DNA of 64,000 nucleotides from Spiroplasma endosymbiont of Diplazon laetatorius (GCF_964019625.1 NZ_OZ026458.1:124001-188000); one strand, 5' to 3'; shown: positions 1 to 11,116, counted from the stretch's first letter. Made by a program: numbers and translations. Notes: generated by a model not told the origin, from the sequence alone.

Positions 1-1
1 A

Positions 2-55
2 AATGCTCCTAGTGTTGAAGGTGACTTCGTAACAATTACAAAGGTGGTTAAATAA
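2..55 (+). CDS. gatC: GatC C-terminus (partial)
   Basis: The last 17 codons of an open frame end in TAA two bases before the gatA start. The visible tail (PSVEGDFVTITKVVK) fits the C-terminus of the C subunit of the Asp/Glu-tRNA amidotransferase, and the position directly before gatA and gatB is the usual gatCAB order. Most of the gene lies outside the window, so the call rests mainly on context. Confidence 0.75.
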   Translation, partial: NAPSVEGDFVTITKVVK

Positions 56-56
56 A

Positions 57-1526
57 ATGAATTTTAAAAATATTACATTAAAGCAGTTACATGAAAAAAT
101 TTCAAAAAAAGAAATAACATTAGTGGATTTAGTAAAAAGTGTTATAGATAATTCTAAAAAAGAAATGGAAAGTAATTTTTTAATTACCTTATCGGATAAA
201 GAGGCTTTAGAAAAAGCAAAAGAACTTGATTTAAATATTGATTCAAATAATGTTTTATATGGTGTTCCTTTTATTCACAAAGACAACATTTCAACAAAAA
301 ATATTTTGACTACAGCTGGATCAAAAATTTTATCAAACTATGTTCCTTCTTTTGATGCAACTATTGCTGAAAAATTTAATGAAACTAATTCTATACTTGT
401 TGGTAAAGCCGCTCTTGATGAATTATCAATGGGAGGAACAGGATTATTTTCTTTTAATGGAGAAGTTAGAAACCCACATGATAACAATAGAATAGTTGGG
501 GGTAGTTCAAGTGGTAGTGCCTATGCTGTGGCAAAGGGGATTGTTCCATTTGCAACTGGTGGTGACACTGGTGACTCAATAAGAAAACCAGCAAGTCTTA
601 ATGGTATAGTTGGTTTCAAACCAACTTATGGTTCTATATCAAGATATGGAGCAATTCCTTATGCACCAAGTTTAGACCATTTGGGATTCTTTACAAATAA
701 TGTAGAAGATCTTGCTTACTTGTGTGAAGCAACTTTTGGATATGATCAAAAAGATTTTACATCAATAAATAATCAACAAAATTTTGTTGAAAACATATCA
801 AGTACAGACAAAAAAATAAAATTCGGTTATATAAAATCTATTGAAGAAATTTTAACTGGTAAGTTAAAAGAAGATTATAAAAAACTTTATGAATTAATAA
901 AAGAAGCTGGCCATGAAGTTGTTGAATATGATTTTGATAAAAAATTATTAGAAGCAATACCTGCAGCTTACATGATGATTTCCTTTGCTGAAGGTGTATC
1001 AACACATTCAAACTTAGATGGTATTAAGTTTGGAATAAGAGCAAAAGGAAATGATTACAAAGAAATAATAAAAAATTCTAGAACAGAAGGTTTTGGAGAA
1101 ACTGTAAAGAGAAGATTTATAATTGGTAGTTACCAATTGAAATCTGAAAATCAAGAATTGCTTTTAGCTAAATCAAAAAAAGTTAGAAGATTAATAGTTG
1201 AAGAATTAGATAAACTTTACAAAGAGGTGGATATATTAATTCTTCCACCAACAATCTCTCCAGCTCCTACAGTAAAAAGTGTTTATGGTTTTGATGTAGA
1301 ACAAAAAGAAGATAATGAAACTGCTTTTATAGAAGATGTTTTAATTCTTGCTAACTTTAATGGAATGCCTTCTGTCACAATTCCTTTTGTAACAGAAGAT
1401 AATATGCCAATAGGTATAAACTTAAACGCAAAACCAAAATCTGATCTTAAAGTTTTACAAGCAGCTAAATTGTTAGAAGATATAATTTCAAAAAATTTTA
1501 GACAAGTAGGTGATGTAAATGAATAA
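57..1526 (+). CDS. gatA: Asp-tRNA(Asn)/Glu-tRNA(Gln) amidotransferase subunit A
   Basis: This is the amidase subunit (489 aa, normal length) that frees ammonia from glutamine for the GatB transamidation of misacylated tRNA. The amidase-signature elements are visible: the Lys of GVPFIHKDN (about residue 79), the Ser-rich GGSSSGSA loop (about residue 150) and the segment GGDTGDSIRKPAS that carries the nucleophilic Ser. In most GatA proteins this last segment reads DTGGSIR; here the second Gly is Asp. The ATG lies one base after the gatC stop, and the end overlaps gatB by 8 bp, indicating translational coupling. In such organisms GatCAB normally supplies Gln-tRNA(Gln) when GlnRS is absent; no glnS is in this window. 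Confidence 0.96.
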   Translation: MNFKNITLKQLHEKISKKEITLVDLVKSVIDNSKKEMESNFLITLSDKEALEKAKELDLNIDSNNVLYGVPFIHKDNISTKNILTTAGSKILSNYVPSFDATIAEKFNETNSILVGKAALDELSMGGTGLFSFNGEVRNPHDNNRIVGGSSSGSAYAVAKGIVPFATGGDTGDSIRKPASLNGIVGFKPTYGSISRYGAIPYAPSLDHLGFFTNNVEDLAYLCEATFGYDQKDFTSINNQQNFVENISSTDKKIKFGYIKSIEEILTGKLKEDYKKLYELIKEAGHEVVEYDFDKKLLEAIPAAYMMISFAEGVSTHSNLDGIKFGIRAKGNDYKEIIKNSRTEGFGETVKRRFIIGSYQLKSENQELLLAKSKKVRRLIVEELDKLYKEVDILILPPTISPAPTVKSVYGFDVEQKEDNETAFIEDVLILANFNGMPSVTIPFVTEDNMPIGINLNAKPKSDLKVLQAAKLLEDIISKNFRQVGDVNE

Positions 1527-2961
1527 CTTTGAAGTAATTATTGGAATTGAAAATCACGTTGAATTAAAAACTAATTCAAAAATGTTTGGAGTTGGTCCTG
1601 TAAGTTATGGAGAAACACCTAACTCAAAAGTTTCTGAAGTTGATATGGGTTATCCAGGAGCATTGCCCTCAGTTAACAAAGAAGGTGTTAAACTTGCAAT
1701 ACTTGCATGTAATGCTTTACAAATGGAAATAGATCCCTTACTTAGATTTGATAGAAAAAATTATTTTTATCCAGACTTGGTTAAGGGTTTCCAAATCACT
1801 CAACAATTTTTCCCAATAGGTAAAGAAGGAAAAATAAATATTACTTTAGAAGATGGCACAACTAAAACTATAGAAATTGAAAGACTTCATATTGAAGAGG
1901 ATACAGCAAAACAAACCCACAAAGGAGATCTGACTTATATAGATTTCAACAGAAGTGGTGTTGGTTTAGTTGAGATAGTTTCTAAACCATTTATAAGAAG
2001 TGCCAGTGAAGCTGTGGAATATGTAAATCAGCTTAGAGAGATTTTGTTGTTCCTTGGTATAAGTGATGTTAAAATGAACGAAGGTTCATTAAGATGTGAT
2101 GTAAACATTTCTTTGAGACCATATGGTTATCCAGAGTTTGGTTCAAAAGTTGAAATAAAAAACTTAAACTCACTAAATAATGTTAAGAAATCAATTGAAT
2201 TTGAAATTAAAAGACAATCAAAAATTCTTCTATCTGGTGGTAAAGTAGATCAAGAGACAAGAAGATTTGATGAATCAATTCAAGAGACTGTGTTGATGAG
2301 AAAAAAGGATAATGCAGTTGATTATAAATATTTTAGAGAACCAAATATATTCCCAATAAAATTAGATGAGAATTGAATTAAAGAAGTTATATCTTCATCT
2401 CCTGAACTTGCTTCAGAAAAAAGAAAAAAATATTTAGATAATTATCAATTATCTTCAGATGATGCAAATTATATTTTATCTGATTTATCTTTGGTAAAGT
2501 TTTTTGAAGAAAGTATTTCTCTTGGATCTGATCCTAAAAAAGTTGCAAACTATTTAATTACAGATATTAAGGCTTTACTAAATAAAGATGGAATTGAGTT
2601 AACCCAATCTAAATTGCAACCAAAAGACATTAGTGAAATTATAAAAATGATGGATGAAGGAGTTATTTCTTCTAAACACGTTAAGACAATTTTACCAATA
2701 GCTTTTGAAACTGAAAAATCAGTTCAACAAATAGCTGATGAAAATAATTTAAAGTTAATTTCTGATATAAATGAAATCAAAAAAATATTACAACCTATAG
2801 TTGAACAAAATATTGAATTGATTAAAGAACAATACGAACAAAGACCAGAAAGGGTAGAAAAAACTCTTATGGGACAACTTATGAAAGAAACTGGGGGTAA
2901 TGTAAATCCAACAGTGGCGACAGAAGTTATAATAGAAATGATCAAACAAAACAAAAACTAG
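1519..2961 (+). CDS. gatB: Asp-tRNA(Asn)/Glu-tRNA(Gln) amidotransferase subunit B
   Basis: This is the tRNA-binding and kinase-like subunit (480 aa with TGA at 2374 read as Trp). The N-terminal cradle is recognised by GIENHVELKT, DRKNYFYPDL, the VEIVSKP strand and a VEIKNLNS motif near residue 215. The C-terminal helical/YqeY-like domain ends in GGNVNPTVATEVI, typical of the family. The start overlaps gatA. The bidirectional terminator begins inside the last codons. Confidence 0.96.
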
Positions 2962-2978
2962 CATGAGCTAGTTTTTTT
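2953..2978. terminator. Bidirectional intrinsic terminator gatB / ktrA
   Basis: A hairpin with arms AAAACTAGC and GCTAGTTTT, loop ATGA, is flanked by an A-run and a T-run, so it can serve both convergent genes. It overlaps the gatB stop codon. Confidence 0.85.
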
Positions 2979-3672
2979 AATCTTCTAATTCTTGTTCTCC
3001 TCTAATTTTTAGAACAAGATCATTTACTATATTATTTTTTGCATATACTCCAAGAATGTCTCCTTCTTTAAGGACTGTATATTCATCTGGAAGTATTGTT
3101 TTACCATTTCTTTTAATTTGGATTATATTAAAGTCTTTGTTTGAAGTTAATCCTGCATCAAAAATTGACTTATCAATTATTTCTTCTTCATTTACTACAA
3201 TACTTGTAAATACATATTCGTTATCGATTGATTGAACTTCACTTTCAATATCAAATAATGATTTAGTTGCAACCATTTTTCCTGTAATAACGTCGGGAAT
3301 GATAACTTTGTCTTCTTCTAACCCTAGAGCTAATAGAATTCTTTTATGTCTTTCATCTCTTGCTTTAACTATTATGTTTTCAACACCCAAGTCTAAAAGG
3401 TTTAAAACTGTTAAAATACTTGACTCCATGTTTCCACCAAAACAAACAATAACTCCATCATATTGGTTAATACCATTTTTCTCTAAAGCGTTTTTATTAG
3501 TTGCATCTAAAACAACTCCTTCAACAGATTCAAATTGGTTTATGTGTAAGTTTAATTTTTCTTCGTCATAATCAAATATTTTAATTAATTGCTTTTTCTC
3601 ATCTAATGTTTGAGCAACAGATAATCCAAAGTAATTTGCACCAAATATAGCAAAACTTTTCTTTCTAGCCAT
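2977..3672 (-). CDS. ktrA: Potassium uptake regulatory subunit KtrA/TrkA type
   Basis: A 231-aa cytoplasmic RCK protein that gates the KtrB potassium channel subunit by binding nucleotides. The N-terminal Rossmann part starts with FAIFGANYFG and contains an acidic end after strand 2 (KIFDYDEEK), then VEGVVLDATN and IVKARDERH. The C-terminal part from about residue 140 is an RCK_C-like domain (NEEEIIDKSI to DILGVYAKN). It is divergently transcribed from the ktrB homologue 91 bp away, the expected partner. KtrA and KtrC are not separable from sequence here. Confidence 0.9.
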   Translation of the reverse strand: MARKKSFAIFGANYFGLSVAQTLDEKKQLIKIFDYDEEKLNLHINQFESVEGVVLDATNKNALEKNGINQYDGVIVCFGGNMESSILTVLNLLDLGVENIIVKARDERHKRILLALGLEEDKVIIPDVITGKMVATKSLFDIESEVQSIDNEYVFTSIVVNEEEIIDKSIFDAGLTSNKDFNIIQIKRNGKTILPDEYTVLKEGDILGVYAKNNIVNDLVLKIRGEQELED

Positions 3673-3699
3673 ATGAGCACCAACTTTCTAACTCTTTAA

Positions 3700-3732
3700 A
3701 TTATACAACTCTTTTCAGGTTTAATGTATAAT
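3700..3732. promoter_or_regulatory. Divergent promoter region ktrA / ktrB
   Basis: The 91-bp gap holds a TATAAT on the plus strand (3727-3732) for ktrB and a TATAAT on the minus strand (3700-3705) for ktrA, facing each other. No good -35 box is visible for either. A GAAAGAGG ribosome site precedes ktrB at 3746. Confidence 0.5.
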
Positions 3733-3763
3733 TTAATGTAGATTTGAAAGAGGTAGTTTTTTT

Positions 3764-5422
3764 ATGAAAAATTCTTCAGGCGACGAAAAAGAGATTTTAA
3801 ATACTAAATCTAAAAAACCTAAAAAAGAGCCTAAAAAACCAAATGAAAAATTCTTTTATAAATTAAAGAACTGATGACCTTTTTCTAGAGTTAGTGGAAG
3901 GATTATTTCTGCATATCTTTTAGCTATTATTATTGGTGGATTTTTATTATCAATTCCAGGTGTTGTTGTAGATAAAGAAAATCATTGAGACTTTATAACA
4001 GGAATGTTTACAGCATCAAGTGCTATATCAGATACTGGTATAACTATGATTCAAACAAACACTGGTTATTCATTCACAGGACAACTTTTAATTATAATAA
4101 TGTGTCAAATTGGTGGTATTGGAATACTTACTATTAAAATTTCTCTTTTGGTTATGATTGGTAGAAAAGTATCTTTAGACGACCAAAACATAGCTTCTTC
4201 TGAAAGAGGTAATAACAGTTTATCAAATACAGTTGAAATGATTAAGGATGCTTTCATATTCTTGATTGGATTGGAATTGGCTGGATCAATAGTTTTATTC
4301 TTTGGATTTTATTTCACTCCAATTGGAATCACAGAAGAAAATGCAGTAGGAATAACAAGTCCTTATAATGACTTTGGTAAATCACTATGATTTTCAATTT
4401 TTCACTCAATAAGTGCTACAAACAATGCTGGTTTTGATATTTTAAGTGGAAACTCTTTAGTTCCTTATAACCAACCAGGATCTTATGGATATTTAATTCA
4501 AATGACATTTTTAATGCAATGAGTTATTGGAGGATTGGGTTATCCAACTTACCATGATATTAAGAAAAAAATTAAAGCTAGAAGACAAGGAAAAACAGTT
4601 AAGTTTTCTTTATTTACTAAATTAAACTTTATTACTTATGTGGTTTTATTTGTTTTAGGACCAATTTTAGTTTTCTTAACAGAATGATTAACTGTTGAAG
4701 ATAGTCGTATTTTATTAAATGGTCATTTTCAAGAAGTAATTTATATCCCTAAACCAGAAAAAAATACTGGCGAAATAATAATTAACAAGTGGGTTACTGA
4801 CGGAACTTGAAAACCTACACATGTATGGATGATGGATTTAATTTTCAACGTTTCTTCAACTAGAAATGCTGGTTTTGCAACAGTTGATGTTAATAACTTT
4901 ACTGCAGGAAGTAAGTTTATATTATCTATTTGAATGTTTATTGGTGCAGCTCCTTCATCAACTGCCGGGGGAATTAGAACCACTACATTTGCAATATGTA
5001 TTTTAGCTATTTTCTCAATTATGAGAAATAAAAAATCGGTTGAAGCATTTAAAAGAAAAATACCAGACGAAACAGTTAAAAGATCATTTGCAGTAGTTTT
5101 AATTTCATTCTTTATTGTTGTTACAAGTATATTTGTAGTTTATTTAGATAGCAATGAAATGCTATTCGGAACAGACAATACAGATCACACAGATGCTACA
5201 ATAATAAAACTTATAATGTATGTATGTAGTGCCTTTGGTACTGTTGGTTTCCAACCATTCCCAAATAGTCAAATAATACAACTGGGTGTTATAAGTAAAA
5301 TAATGTTGGTTATTACAATGTTTATTGGACAACTTGGAATTTCAAATACCTTATTGGCTTTTGTTAAACCAAAAAATAAACAAAATTATGCCTATTTAGA
5401 AGAAGAAGTAACTATAGGATAG
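3764..5422 (+). CDS. ktrB: Potassium uptake channel subunit KtrB/TrkH family
   Basis: Integral membrane K+ translocating subunit, 552 aa with several TGA Trp codons. Four pore-loop motifs of the SKT superfamily are visible, each with its filter Gly: SDTGI (about residue 87), NNAGFD (about 222), RNAGFA (about 367) and FGTVGF (about 490). The conserved APSSTAGGIRTTT segment precedes the last unit. The protein is longer than typical KtrB (about 450 aa) because of a charged Lys-rich N-terminal tail of about 40 residues and an extra loop of about 40 residues before the third pore unit. It works with the divergent ktrA product. Confidence 0.93.
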
Positions 5423-5449
5423 AAGAATTTTTAAAATTCTTCTATTTTT
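5421..5449 (+). terminator. Intrinsic terminator after ktrB
   Basis: Near-palindrome AGAAGAATTTT / AAAATTCTTCT followed by ATTTTTG, starting at the ktrB stop codon. Confidence 0.8.
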
Positions 5450-5500
5450 GTTTAAAGTCAGTATTTAAGGGTTTATAAACTATTCAAAATTAAAGTTTGT

Positions 5501-5528
5501 TTGACTTATACTTTTAAAGGAGTAAGAT
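5501..5528 (+). promoter_or_regulatory. Promoter for cation ATPase
   Basis: TTGACT (5501-5506), 16-bp spacer, TAAGAT (5523-5528). The ATG of the ATPase follows at 5567 after the ribosome site GAGGTG. Confidence 0.5.
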
Positions 5529-5566
5529 TAGGTGGTTAAGATTTTTAAATCTTTAGAGGTGAAAAA

Positions 5567-8305
5567 ATGAATCTAAATGATAACAAAAAAGAGTTAACTG
5601 ACTCCGAGACTCTGTCTTCACACGAAGGATGATATAAATTATCAAATAAAAAAATATGCTCAATATTAGAGGTTAATCCCGAAACTGGATTAAGCAATAA
5701 AGAAGCGAAGTTAAGATTAGAAAAATACGGTAGAAATAATCTACCAAAATCAAAAAAACCAAACTGATTTATGATTTTTTTAAAGAGTTTTTTAGACCCT
5801 TTAAGTTTAATTATGATTTTATCGGGTCTACTATCTGGGTTGGTTTCTATAATTTCGAAAAAAATTGAAGTTGTTGATATAACAGGTATGGTTATTATTG
5901 CCATTATTGTATTTACAAATTCAATTATAGCAACAGTTCAAGAAGTTAAGTCTTTAAATCAAGTTTCAAATTTAAATGAAAATAAACAAACAGCAATTGT
6001 TCTTAGAGATTCAAAAAAAATTGAAATTGATATTGAAGAACTTGTACCTGGTGATGTAATATTCGTTAACTCTGGTGGTTTTGTACCAGCTGATACAAGA
6101 ATTATAGATAATCAATTATTAAAAATTGATGAATCAGCTCTTACAGGTGAAAATGAACCAGTAAAAAAAATATCTGATTCTATTAAAGAAAAAAATTTAA
6201 TGTTAGGTGATCAAAAAAATATTGCTTTCATGTCAACTTTAGTAATTGAAGGTAAAATGATGGGGGTAATTTTTGGAACAGGTAACGAATCTGAGATTGG
6301 TAAAATCGCTTCAAAAATAACTGGACACAAACAAGAAAAAACGCCATTAGAAAGAAAAGTTACAAGACTTACTACAATCATAGGTTTAGTATCAATTGCA
6401 ATGGGTTTAATTTTATTTTTAACTTCATTCTTATTGAGAGATCAATTGGGAGATGGAAGTTTAAAAAATCTTTTATTAATATCTGTTTCTTCAGCTATAT
6501 CTTTAATACCAGAATCACTAACTATTATAGTTAAGATTTGTTTAATGGTAGCAACAAAGAAAATGGCAAGAAAAAATGTAATAATAAAAAACCCAAAATC
6601 TATAGAAACTTTGGGAAATGTTAATGTGATTTGTTCAGATAAAACTGGAACATTAACTCAAAATAAAATGACTGTTGATAAAATTTTCTTAGACTTTAAA
6701 GAAGATGACTTTAAATCTTTTGATAAAAATAAATATTCAGAACTAATAAATTGTATAACTCTATGTAGTGATGCGATAGTTGAAAAAGAGAAAATTGGTA
6801 GTGCAACTGAAATTGCTACAATCGATTTTGTTAAAAAATTTGATATTAATTACATGTCTATGAGAAAAAAACATGAGAGATTAGATGAAATACCTTTTGA
6901 TTCAAAAAGAAAACTTATGACAACATTAAATGATGTTGATGGAAGACAAATGGTTTATGTTAAAGGTGCAGTCGATTACTTATTAGATATTTGTACAAAT
7001 AAACTAGTGAATGGTAAAGTAACTCCTTTAACTGATGAAGATAAAAAAATTATAAATGAACAATTATATAGTTTTGCAAAAAGAGGCCTTAGAGTTTTAG
7101 GGTTCTCTCAAAAAGATATAACTGATGGAAAACAAAAATATGAAAGTAACTTAACCTTCTTGGGTTGTGTTGCAATTATCGATCCTCCAAGAGAAGAAGT
7201 TAAAGCATCTATTGAAGAAGCTAAAGCTGGAGGGATTCGTGTAATTATGATTACAGGAGATCACAAAATTACTGCATTTGAAATAGCAACAAGACTTGGT
7301 ATTGCAGATGAAAATTTTGATGGTGTTTTAACTGGTCAAGACATTAATGAATTAACAAATGAACAACTAAAAGAAAGACTTAAAAGAACAAATGTTTTTG
7401 CAAGAGTAAACCCTGAACACAAAGCTTTAATAGTAGATTTATTACAAGAAGATAGCAATATTGTTGCTATGACAGGTGATGGGGTAAATGACTCACCAAG
7501 TTTAGTTAAAGCTGATGTTGGTATATCTATGGGTATAACAGGAACAGAAGTTGCAAAAGGTGTTAGTGACGTTATATTGGCAGATGATAATTTCAAAAGT
7601 ATTATCTCGGGAGTTAACTCAGGAAGAAATGTTTATGAAAAAATCAAATACTCAATTTCTTTCTTGATTGCAGCAAACATAAGTCAAATATTAACTATAT
7701 TATTAATACTTGCTATAAATAAAGATATAGCATTAAATTCAGTTAATATTTTATTCCATATTTTTATAATTGAAACAATAGTTGCAGTTCCTATCGGAAT
7801 GCAAAAAGAAAGACGTGGAGTGATGAAAAACCCTCCACCTACACACAAAAAAGAGAGTTTACTAAAAGGGATTAGGTCTCAAATAATAATAACAACTTTA
7901 TTTAACACTTTATTTGCTGTATTGAATTATGAAATTGCTATTTTATGATTCAGTCAAGATTTAGAAAAAGCAAAAGAATTTGGTAAAACAGGAGTTTATA
8001 TAGCTATTATGTTTTCTCCAATATTTTACTCAATTCTCTACAATAATTTCTTCTTGCCAATTAAGTCAACTAGAAAAAATAAAGATGTTGATAAATATAA
8101 ACCTAATAAATGGTTATTAATTTTGATGGGTGTTGCTTTTATGGCTACAACATTGACTTTGATGCCTATTGAAACTGTAAATAATTTCTTCGATTTTACA
8201 ACAGTTGGATTAGATCCTGGTTTAGCAGCAATATTTTGTATAAATGCATTATTGCCAACAATTTGTATTTATGGTACGTATCAATTGATACTTAAAGTAA
8301 TTTAA
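5567..8305 (+). CDS. P-type cation-transporting ATPase (calcium-type, P2-like)
   Basis: A 912-aa ion pump of the plasma membrane. The N-terminal cation ATPase domain has the dephosphorylation motif LTGENEP; the phosphorylation motif SDKTGTLTQ holds the catalytic Asp at about residue 358; KGAVDYLLD and MITGDHKITA mark the nucleotide-binding domain; MTGDGVNDSP is the hinge. Transmembrane segment 4 carries LIPESL, close to the PEGL motif of SERCA/P2 pumps, which suggests Ca2+ or a related cation, but substrate cannot be fixed from this. The ATG at 5567 follows GAGGTG. The gene stands alone between two terminators. It is clearly different from the MgtA-type pump at 22954. Confidence 0.9.
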
Positions 8306-8311
8306 AAAAAG

Positions 8312-8342
8312 AAAAGGGCACTATATTTTAGTACCTTTTTGT
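8312..8342 (+). terminator. Probable terminator after cation ATPase
   Basis: Imperfect hairpin AAAAGGGCACT / AGTACCTTTT with loop ATATTTT and a T-run. The stem has a mismatch or bulge, so confidence is moderate. Confidence 0.6.
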
Positions 8343-8393
8343 TTATAAAAATATATAATTTGAATTAGAGAAAATTTAAAGGAGAAAAAAAAG

Positions 8394-10205
8394 ATGGAAA
8401 ATATGGAAGATTTTGAGATTTCCACGGGTAAAGGTAAGTTTTTTAGAACTCTTATCTATTATTTTGGAAAAGAATGAAAGTTATCGTTATCAATGTTAGC
8501 TCTATGTTTAATGTTTGTTGTGCTTCACTTGTCATTGCCAATATTAACTTATCAAATGACATTAGCTATTACTGAATCTAAACCTTCAGGAGATAACTTA
8601 ATAACTAGTAAATGAACAGAAGACACATCATTATTAATATATGTGTCAATAGGAATAGTTTTACTATATTGTATACTTTCATTTGTTTATGACTACTTGG
8701 CTTATATAATGGGTCGTAAAATTGAAATTAGTTTAAGAAATAGATCGCTTGAAAATTTAGTTAGACAAGACATTTCTTACTATTCAGATAAAAAAATTGG
8801 AGAAATTTTAACTAAAATAGTTTCTGATACTCAAATAGTTGGTGATCAAGCTGTTCAAGTTCCTTTACAATTTGGTTTATCTTTCTTTGAAGTGATTGGA
8901 GCTTCAATATTGATGTATATCTTAAGTTGACAGTTAGCAACAGTAACTGTTGTAACATTTGGGATAATAATGTTTGCAATGATGTTTTGTTTCTATGCAA
9001 CAAGAAATAAAGTTATTAAAGTAAGAGAAAGTATTACAGAAATTAATGGTAATGTAACTGATAGAATTGCCACAGTTAGATTAATCAAATCTTCTGGTAC
9101 AGAAAATTACGAAACAGAAAGATTTAATGAAGTACATAAAGACTTTTACAAAAAATCTAAAAAAGTTGGTACAAGATTGGCACTTATGTTAACTACAATG
9201 TGGGGTGGAACTTTCATCTTACAATTTGCAACAGTAATTGCAGCAATGTTAATTTACAAAAATGACAGTAGCTTCATAAATGAAAGATTCACTGCATACA
9301 ATCTTGCACAAGGGCTTATGATAGCTCCGTTATTCAATGTTATGGCAGCGTTATTTGGTTTAGCTCAAGCATCTGTTGCTGCTCAAAGAGTGGATGACAC
9401 AATAAAAGCTAAATCTATAATGGATTCTCATTACTTTGATGGAGAAATTATTGAGGAAGTAAAAGGAGATATCTTATTTAAAGGTGTTGAATTTTCATAT
9501 CCTGAAAAACCAGGTAAAGTTATACTTCCAAAATTTGATTTCAAATTTGAAGAAGGAAAATCATATGCCTTTGTTGGTGAAACTGGAAGTGGTAAGTCAA
9601 CTATTGCAAAATTATTATTAAGATTTTATGACCCTTCAAAAGGTGAAATAATAATTAACGGAAATACAAATTTAAAAGATGTTAACTTATCAAGTTACTT
9701 AGTTCATGTTGGTTATGTAGAACAAGATCCTCAAATATTATATGGAGACGTATTTGAAAATGTTAAATATGGATCATTTAACTCTACAAATGAAGAAGTT
9801 ATTGAAGCATGTAAAAAAGCTGAACTACACGATCTTGTAATGACATGACCAGATCAATACGAAACTATTTTAGGAGAACGTGGATTCTTACTAAGTGGTG
9901 GACAAAAACAAAGACTTATTATTGCAAGAATGTTCTTAAAAGATCCAAAAATCTTAATATTAGACGAAGCAACAAGTGCTTTAGACAATATCGTTGAAAA
10001 AGAAATTCAGGCAAAACTAGATGTACTTATGAAAGGTAGAACAACAGTTACTATCGCTCACAGATTAAGTACAATTAAAAATGCAGATGAAATAATAGTT
10101 TTAGGTGGAAACGGTAAAGGAATAGTTCAAAGAGGTAAATTCAATGAACTAAAATCACAAGAAGGACACTTTAAAAAACTATATCAAGCTGGTTTAATTG
10201 AATAA
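8394..10205 (+). CDS. ABC exporter, fused permease and ATP-binding protein
   Basis: A 603-aa half-transporter of the MsbA/LmrA (type IV exporter) class that acts as a dimer in the membrane. The N-terminal two thirds hold about six hydrophobic segments; the coupling region [16 protein letters not shown] is typical of exporters. The ATPase domain begins near residue 360 and has Walker [11 protein letters not shown]-loop VEQDPQ, signature LSGGQKQR, Walker [13 protein letters not shown] and H-loop IAHRLST. The start at 8394 follows GGAG. Substrate (lipid, drug or peptide) cannot be told from sequence, and no second half-transporter is adjacent. Confidence 0.93.
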
Positions 10206-10213
10206 TAGTCTTA

Positions 10214-10241
10214 AAAATAAACAGAAATGTTTATTTTTTTG
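10214..10241 (+). terminator. Terminator after ABC exporter
   Basis: Hairpin AAATAAAC / GTTTATTT with loop AGAAAT followed by a T-run. Confidence 0.65.
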
Positions 10242-10270
10242 TCTTTTTTGTAAAAAAAATAAAAAAAATA

Positions 10271-10300
10271 TTGATTTTAATATTGCTAATATGCTATTAT
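10271..10300 (+). promoter_or_regulatory. Promoter of tRNA cluster 1
   Basis: TTGATT (10271-10276), 18-bp spacer, extended -10 TGCTATTAT (10292-10300). It lies just upstream of tRNA-Asn. Confidence 0.65.
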
Positions 10301-10322
10301 GAATAGGTAGAAATCTATCTAT

Positions 10323-10398
10323 GGCTTTTTAGCTCAGTTGGTAGAGCAACCGGCTGTTAACCGGTTGGTCGCAGGTTCGAGTCCTGCAAAAGCCGCCA
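10323..10398 (+). tRNA. tRNA-Asn (GTT)
   Basis: 76-nt cloverleaf, acceptor GGCTTTT / AAAAGCC, anticodon GTT, T-arm GGTTCGAGTCC, encoded CCA end. Confidence 0.96.
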
Positions 10399-10405
10399 TT
10401 TTAAT

Positions 10406-10481
10406 GGCCTGTTGGTGAAGCGGTCAACACACACGGTTTTCATCCGTGCACACACGGGTTCGAACCCCGTACAGGCTACCA
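10406..10481 (+). tRNA. tRNA-Glu (TTC)
   Basis: 76-nt cloverleaf, acceptor GGCCTGT / ACAGGCT, anticodon TTC, T-arm GGTTCGAACCC, encoded CCA. Confidence 0.95.
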
Positions 10482-10502
10482 TTATTTTTATATTTTATTT
10501 TT

Positions 10503-10578
10503 GGAGTGTTAGCTCAGTTGGGAGAGCTCCTGCCTTACAAGCAGGCGGTCGGCGGTTCGAGCCCGTCACACTCCACCA
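10503..10578 (+). tRNA. tRNA-Val (TAC)
   Basis: 76-nt cloverleaf, acceptor GGAGTGT / ACACTCC, anticodon TAC, encoded CCA. Confidence 0.96.
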
Positions 10579-10586
10579 TTTTTTTT

Positions 10587-10662
10587 GCTGATGTGGCTCA
10601 ATTGGCAGAGCAACTGACTTGTAATCAGTAGGTTGTAGGTTCAAGTCCTATCATCAGCACCA
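10587..10662 (+). tRNA. tRNA-Thr (TGT)
   Basis: 76-nt cloverleaf, acceptor GCTGATG / CATCAGC, anticodon TGT, encoded CCA. Confidence 0.96.
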
Positions 10663-10674
10663 CGCAAGAAATCA

Positions 10675-10698
10675 TCAACCATAAATGGTTGTTTTTTT
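10675..10698 (+). terminator. Terminator of tRNA cluster 1
   Basis: Hairpin CAACC / GGTTG with loop ATAAAT and a T7 tail, 13 bp after tRNA-Thr. Confidence 0.8.
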
Positions 10699-10738
10699 AT
10701 TGCTAAATCTATGTATTATATATTTAAGGAGTAAAAGG

Positions 10739-11116
10739 ATGAAAAAAAATCTATCTTTAATAGCCTATGTTTCAATGGGTATTGCTTTATTAAATATGAT
10801 TTTCGTAATAGCTTTTGTAAAAAAAGTTTATGAAAAACTACCAAATAATTGTCATATGGAATCTTTGGTTTATATATTCATAGTAGGTGCAGTGTTGTTT
10901 TTAGTGGCTATTGGAATTGTGGGTTTGGTTTTTCTTATTAAGAACACAACTAAATCTGCTTTTGTAGCATCAATCATATTAATTACTTTAGGTGTATTGT
11001 TAATAACAACTATATATTCATTTACATGAATATTTGGATCAATAAACGCAATTTGCGGTGTATTCATGATAGTTGTTGGAGCAATTCACCTAAAATCAAC
11101 AAGAGAATACTTATAA
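10739..11116 (+). CDS. Small four-helix membrane protein, unknown function
   Basis: A 125-aa protein with four hydrophobic segments (about residues 7-25, 41-62, 70-93 and 98-115) and a short Arg/Glu tail. I do not recognise a family. A TGA at 11027 is read as Trp, so the frame continues to TAA at 11114. The ATG at 10739 follows AAGGAG. It sits between two tRNA transcription units with no partner gene, and I see no terminator between it and the following tRNA-Lys. Confidence 0.75.

Noticed and set aside
2374-2376. Apparent stop (TGA) in gatB and in most other genes
   Set aside because: TGA falls at Trp positions throughout and frames continue with homology, so it is sense (code 4), not a frameshift or pseudogene sign.
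10446-10631. 61-codon ORF across the tRNA-Glu/Val/Thr genes
   Set aside because: It lies wholly over tRNA genes and has no ribosome site; chance frame.
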